NCBI RefSeq assembly: GCF_004959935.1
Contig: NZ_SMYN01000001.1
Location: 96,279-160,278, forward strand
DNA from: Falsirhodobacter xinxiangensis
GTDB taxonomy: Bacteria > Pseudomonadota > Alphaproteobacteria > Rhodobacterales > Rhodobacteraceae
Reading direction: 5' to 3'
Length of the DNA stretch: 64,000 nt
Shown: positions 62,045 through 64,000 of the stretch, piece after piece
Position numbering within the stretch: the first letter of the stretch is position 1
Layout: each line of letters opens with the position of its first letter
Notes under the pieces: model-generated
Told to the model about the DNA's origin: nothing
Database searches by the model: none
The model's input: the letters and a program-made list of their open reading frames with translations, nothing else
Translations under genes and position numbers: made by a program

Positions 62045-62560
62045 CTCCTCCTCGCACCCCATCGCCCTTGCAGTCTGCGCGGCGACGACGTGAATTCGAT
62101 GGCCCTGACGTCGCCGGTTTGGGGCATCCAAGCCGATATGGACCTTGCACCATCGGCTGTGGCGGGATGCGCCATGCTTGCGTGCCTGCCATTCGCCATC
62201 GCCACGGAACTTGGACTATCGAACAACAGAGGCACAGGTCCGTCTGGCGGCCAGCCCGACCGTTTATCGCAGCGGCAGGCCGAAACGTCCCGGGGCTTCG
62301 CCCGCTCAGAGATGAAAACAGTCCACCGGACTGTTTTCCGAGCGCTCCTCACCGTTCAACTTCAGGAAGATTCGGACCGCGCTCTGCGAGAACATCTTCG
62401 GATGGCCACGCTTTCCGGCCTTCGCGGCATTCCAAACCATCGCCGGAGTGAACCAAATCGAGAGAGCCTCGGTGGCGCAGGGCGGCGTTGCAGTCAGGCC
62501 AGTTCTCGGGCGGTGGCGCGGAGAGAACGGCTGCAGCATAGCCCGTAGCTAACGCTCGGC
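62045..62560 (-). pseudogene. Decayed IS5-family transposase, minus strand
   Basis: Two transposase segments lie in order on the minus strand in shifted frames: the N-terminal part (ENWPDCNAALRHRGSL at 62515-62460, then WFTPAMVWNAAKAGKRGHP) and a middle part (GDGEWQARKHGASRHSRWCK with IHIGLDA-like continuation, then RAIEFTSS). Frameshifts and a stop break it, and the C-terminal third is missing where the cysK remnant begins. Confidence 0.75.
62315..62337. repeat. Short perfect inverted repeat
   Basis: AAAACAGTCC and GGACTGTTTT flank ACC. It interrupts the decayed transposase and may be a small mobile or terminator-like hairpin. Confidence 0.6.
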
Positions 62561-62585
62561 ATTCGCGACATGATTCCATCTCACT

Positions 62586-63621
62586 GGCTCCGTTGCACAA
62601 ATCCAGCGCTGGATTCCTTTCGTGAATCCAGCGTGATAGCTGCGCAGCATGAGCAGACCGACACCACCGACCTTCAAGACTTGTAACTGGCCGAGCTACA
62701 ATAAAGCGCTGAAGCGCCGTGGCTCGCTGACGATCTGGCTCGATCCGGCCATGACGTGGGAGGCCGGTGCGACAGGTAAACGTGGTCGTCAGCGCGACTA
62801 CAGCGATGCTGCGATCCAGTCCTGCCTGACCATGAAGGTGCTGTTCGGCACGGCGCTCAGACAGACGACAGGGTTCGTCGAGAGCATGTTGCGGCTGACT
62901 GGTCTGAACTGGCAGGCGCCCTTCGTCGGGCGATCCTCAGTTCAGCACGCTGTCACGACGGCAAAAGACCCTGCAGGTGAACATTCCTTATCGTGGTTTG
63001 AACGGCCCCCTGCACCTGCTGGTCGACAGCACCGGGATCAAGGTTGAAGGTTAAGGCCCGCAAGCATGGCGGCTTGAAACAACGCGCTCGCCATTGTCCT
63101 CGGACCAATGGCGGACATGGCTCGCGGCGCAAGCTCCACATCGGTATCGACGAGAAAACGCTGGAAATCCGCGCGGCCGAGTGCACCACCAGCAACGTGA
63201 GCGATGCGCCCCTGCTGCCCGACTTGCTCAACCAGATCCCGCCTGAACAGGAGATCGCCACCGTCACCGCCGATGGCGCTTTCGACACCCGCAAATGCAC
63301 GGAGCCTTCGCCGCCCGAGGCGCCGGGCCATCGCCCGCAACGAAATCCTGCGCACCTCGAAGCGGGTCGGGCGCCCCATCGGGCGACGATCAAGCGGCTA
63401 TCACCGCCGAAGCCGGGCCGAAATCAAAACGCATTGCGTCAAGCTGCTGGGCCAGCGCCTGCCCGCCCGGGACTTCGGCCGTCAGATAGTAGTGTTCCAG
63501 ATCCGCGTTGCAGTCCTGAACGGCTTCACCACGCTCGGCATCCCCGTCACGCAAGCCATGCGATAAGTCTGACCGGGGAAAGGACAGCCCCGGCCTTCAG
63601 CTGATTTGGGCAACAGCGCCC
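62586..63621 (+). mobile_element. IS5-family insertion sequence, inactivated
   Basis: An IS of about 1036 bp. The left end GGCTCCGTTGCACAAATC (62586-62603) matches, imperfectly and inverted, the right end near 63599-63621. The transposase frame (from ATG 62649) starts MSRPTPPTFKTCNWPSYNKALKRR and ends near 63566 with LNGFTTLGIPVTQAMR, but at least three frame changes occur (about 62930, 63050 and 63300), so no active protein is made. No target duplication is evident; CTAG occurs only on the right flank. Confidence 0.85.
62649..63566 (+). pseudogene. Frameshifted IS5-family DDE transposase
   Basis: Segments in three frames match an IS5-type transposase in order: DYSDAAIQSCLTMKVLFGTALRQ, then NIPYRGLNGPLHLLVDSTG, then RRKLHIGIDEKTLEIRAAE, then HCVKLLGQRLPARDFGRQ. 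DDE residues fall in VDSTG and TADGAFD. The frame breaks show long decay. Confidence 0.85.
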
Positions 63622-63787
63622 TTCTAGTGGAATAGGCGAGGTCGTTGCCCATCCTGACATGCCTTCTAAGCGGCCTGATAGGACAGGCCGTGAAAATCCA
63701 ATACCCCGCGACGAATGTCGGGAGGCGGCGATGTCACCTTGCGGATGAGCCGCTCCCGACACGCCCACCGCGGTCGCAACAGGTGAT
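63622..63787 (-). other. Remnant between riboswitch and IS
   Basis: About 165 bp of riboswitch expression platform and a possible truncated coding start. An ATG at 63652 gives about 10 codons before the IS end. No known gene is recognised. Confidence 0.35.
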
Positions 63788-63957
63788 CGATCCAGACAGG
63801 TTTCCTGACTTGCGGGTCCGCGCCTTGTCCGGCCTTCCCGGCGCAAAGTGCCAGTGGCATATCGGACAGGCTCTCCGCCTACAGTTGCGGACCAGTTCCG
63901 GATTTGGCGACGGCCACACCGGATTCGCTTTTACCCGAGGCTTCCCCCGGCACCTTG
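63788..63957 (-). promoter_or_regulatory. Cobalamin riboswitch with no intact gene after it
   Basis: The minus strand shows the full AdoCbl aptamer: GGTGCCGGGGGAAGCC, GTAAAAGCGAATCCGGTG, CCGCAACTGT, GCCACTGG, GGGAAGGCCGGA and the B12 box AGTCAGGAAACCTGTC (63795-63810). Downstream on this strand only short frames exist before the IS right end at 63621. The regulated gene was probably truncated by the IS. Confidence 0.9.
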
Positions 63958-64000
63958 ATCTGGCTGCAAAATCGAACGTATCCCAGTTCGTGTCAACGCG

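Noticed and set aside
63547..63860. Short minus-strand frames after the right-hand riboswitch as real genes
   Set aside because: They cross the riboswitch or the IS end and show no ribosome site or family; recorded only as a remnant.

Overview
The window is a 64-kb, GC-rich stretch of an alphaproteobacterial chromosome, most likely Rhodobacterales (Rhodobacteraceae/Paracoccaceae). This rests on the GC-rich codon use, the class Ib nrdHIEF set, an ExoY-type polysaccharide locus, a UgpBAEC transporter, a metF-metR pair, a two-gene LOV-kinase/receiver module, and cobalamin and glycine riboswitches of the alphaproteobacterial type. No plasmid, phage or CRISPR functions are visible. Only the last 2 kb is mobile-element debris.

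Layout. 1-3.9 kb: the end of an RND efflux pump, a DUF1499 gene and a DoxX gene. 3.96-7.7 kb: a cobalamin riboswitch followed by overlapping btuB-btuC-btuD. 7.7-13.2 kb: a glycerate kinase and the glycerol-3-phosphate importer ugpBAEC. 13.2-24.7 kb: exopolysaccharide locus 1 (PAS-GGDEF-EAL protein, ExoY-type starter transferase, four glycosyltransferases, flippase, chain-length protein, polymerase). 24.8-29.5 kb: a serine-hydrolase gene, two tiny membrane proteins and metH. 29.5-33.7 kb: class Ib ribonucleotide reductase nrdHIE and nrdF, preceded by a DnaA box, an NrdR-like box and a long structured leader. 33.7-38.2 kb: an SMR exporter, YihY, the rpsF-rpsR-rplI operon, YceI, a TauE-type permease and tRNA-Ala(CGC). 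38.3-44.7 kb: one-carbon genes gcvTHP under a tandem glycine riboswitch, then divergent metF and metR. 44.7-47.7 kb: an ECF sigma/anti-sigma pair, a secreted subtilase and a secreted poly-aspartate protein. 47.8-50.6 kb: an Fsr-type MFS exporter, an ArsR/SRPBCC pair and suhB. 50.6-60.3 kb: glycan locus 2 (rhomboid protease, five overlapping carbohydrate genes including two unusual fusions, and divergent glf). 60.4-61.9 kb: LOV histidine kinase and receiver. 61.95-64 kb: a cysK 3' remnant, two decayed IS5-family elements and a second cobalamin riboswitch with no intact gene after it.

How the genes fit together. The B12 uptake genes, B12-dependent metH, metF, metR and gcvTHP form a folate, methionine and B12 theme spread over the window. 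The two glycan loci sit near c-di-GMP and blue-light signalling genes. The most novel-looking items are (a) the roughly 210-nt multi-hairpin leader upstream of nrdHIE, (b) a small ECF regulon in which matching GGAAT-N17-CGTW promoters precede a subtilase and a poly-Asp secreted protein, and (c) GT4-GH-A and GT4-Gfo/Idh fusion enzymes in glycan locus 2. All functions are inferred by reading motifs. No database search was run.
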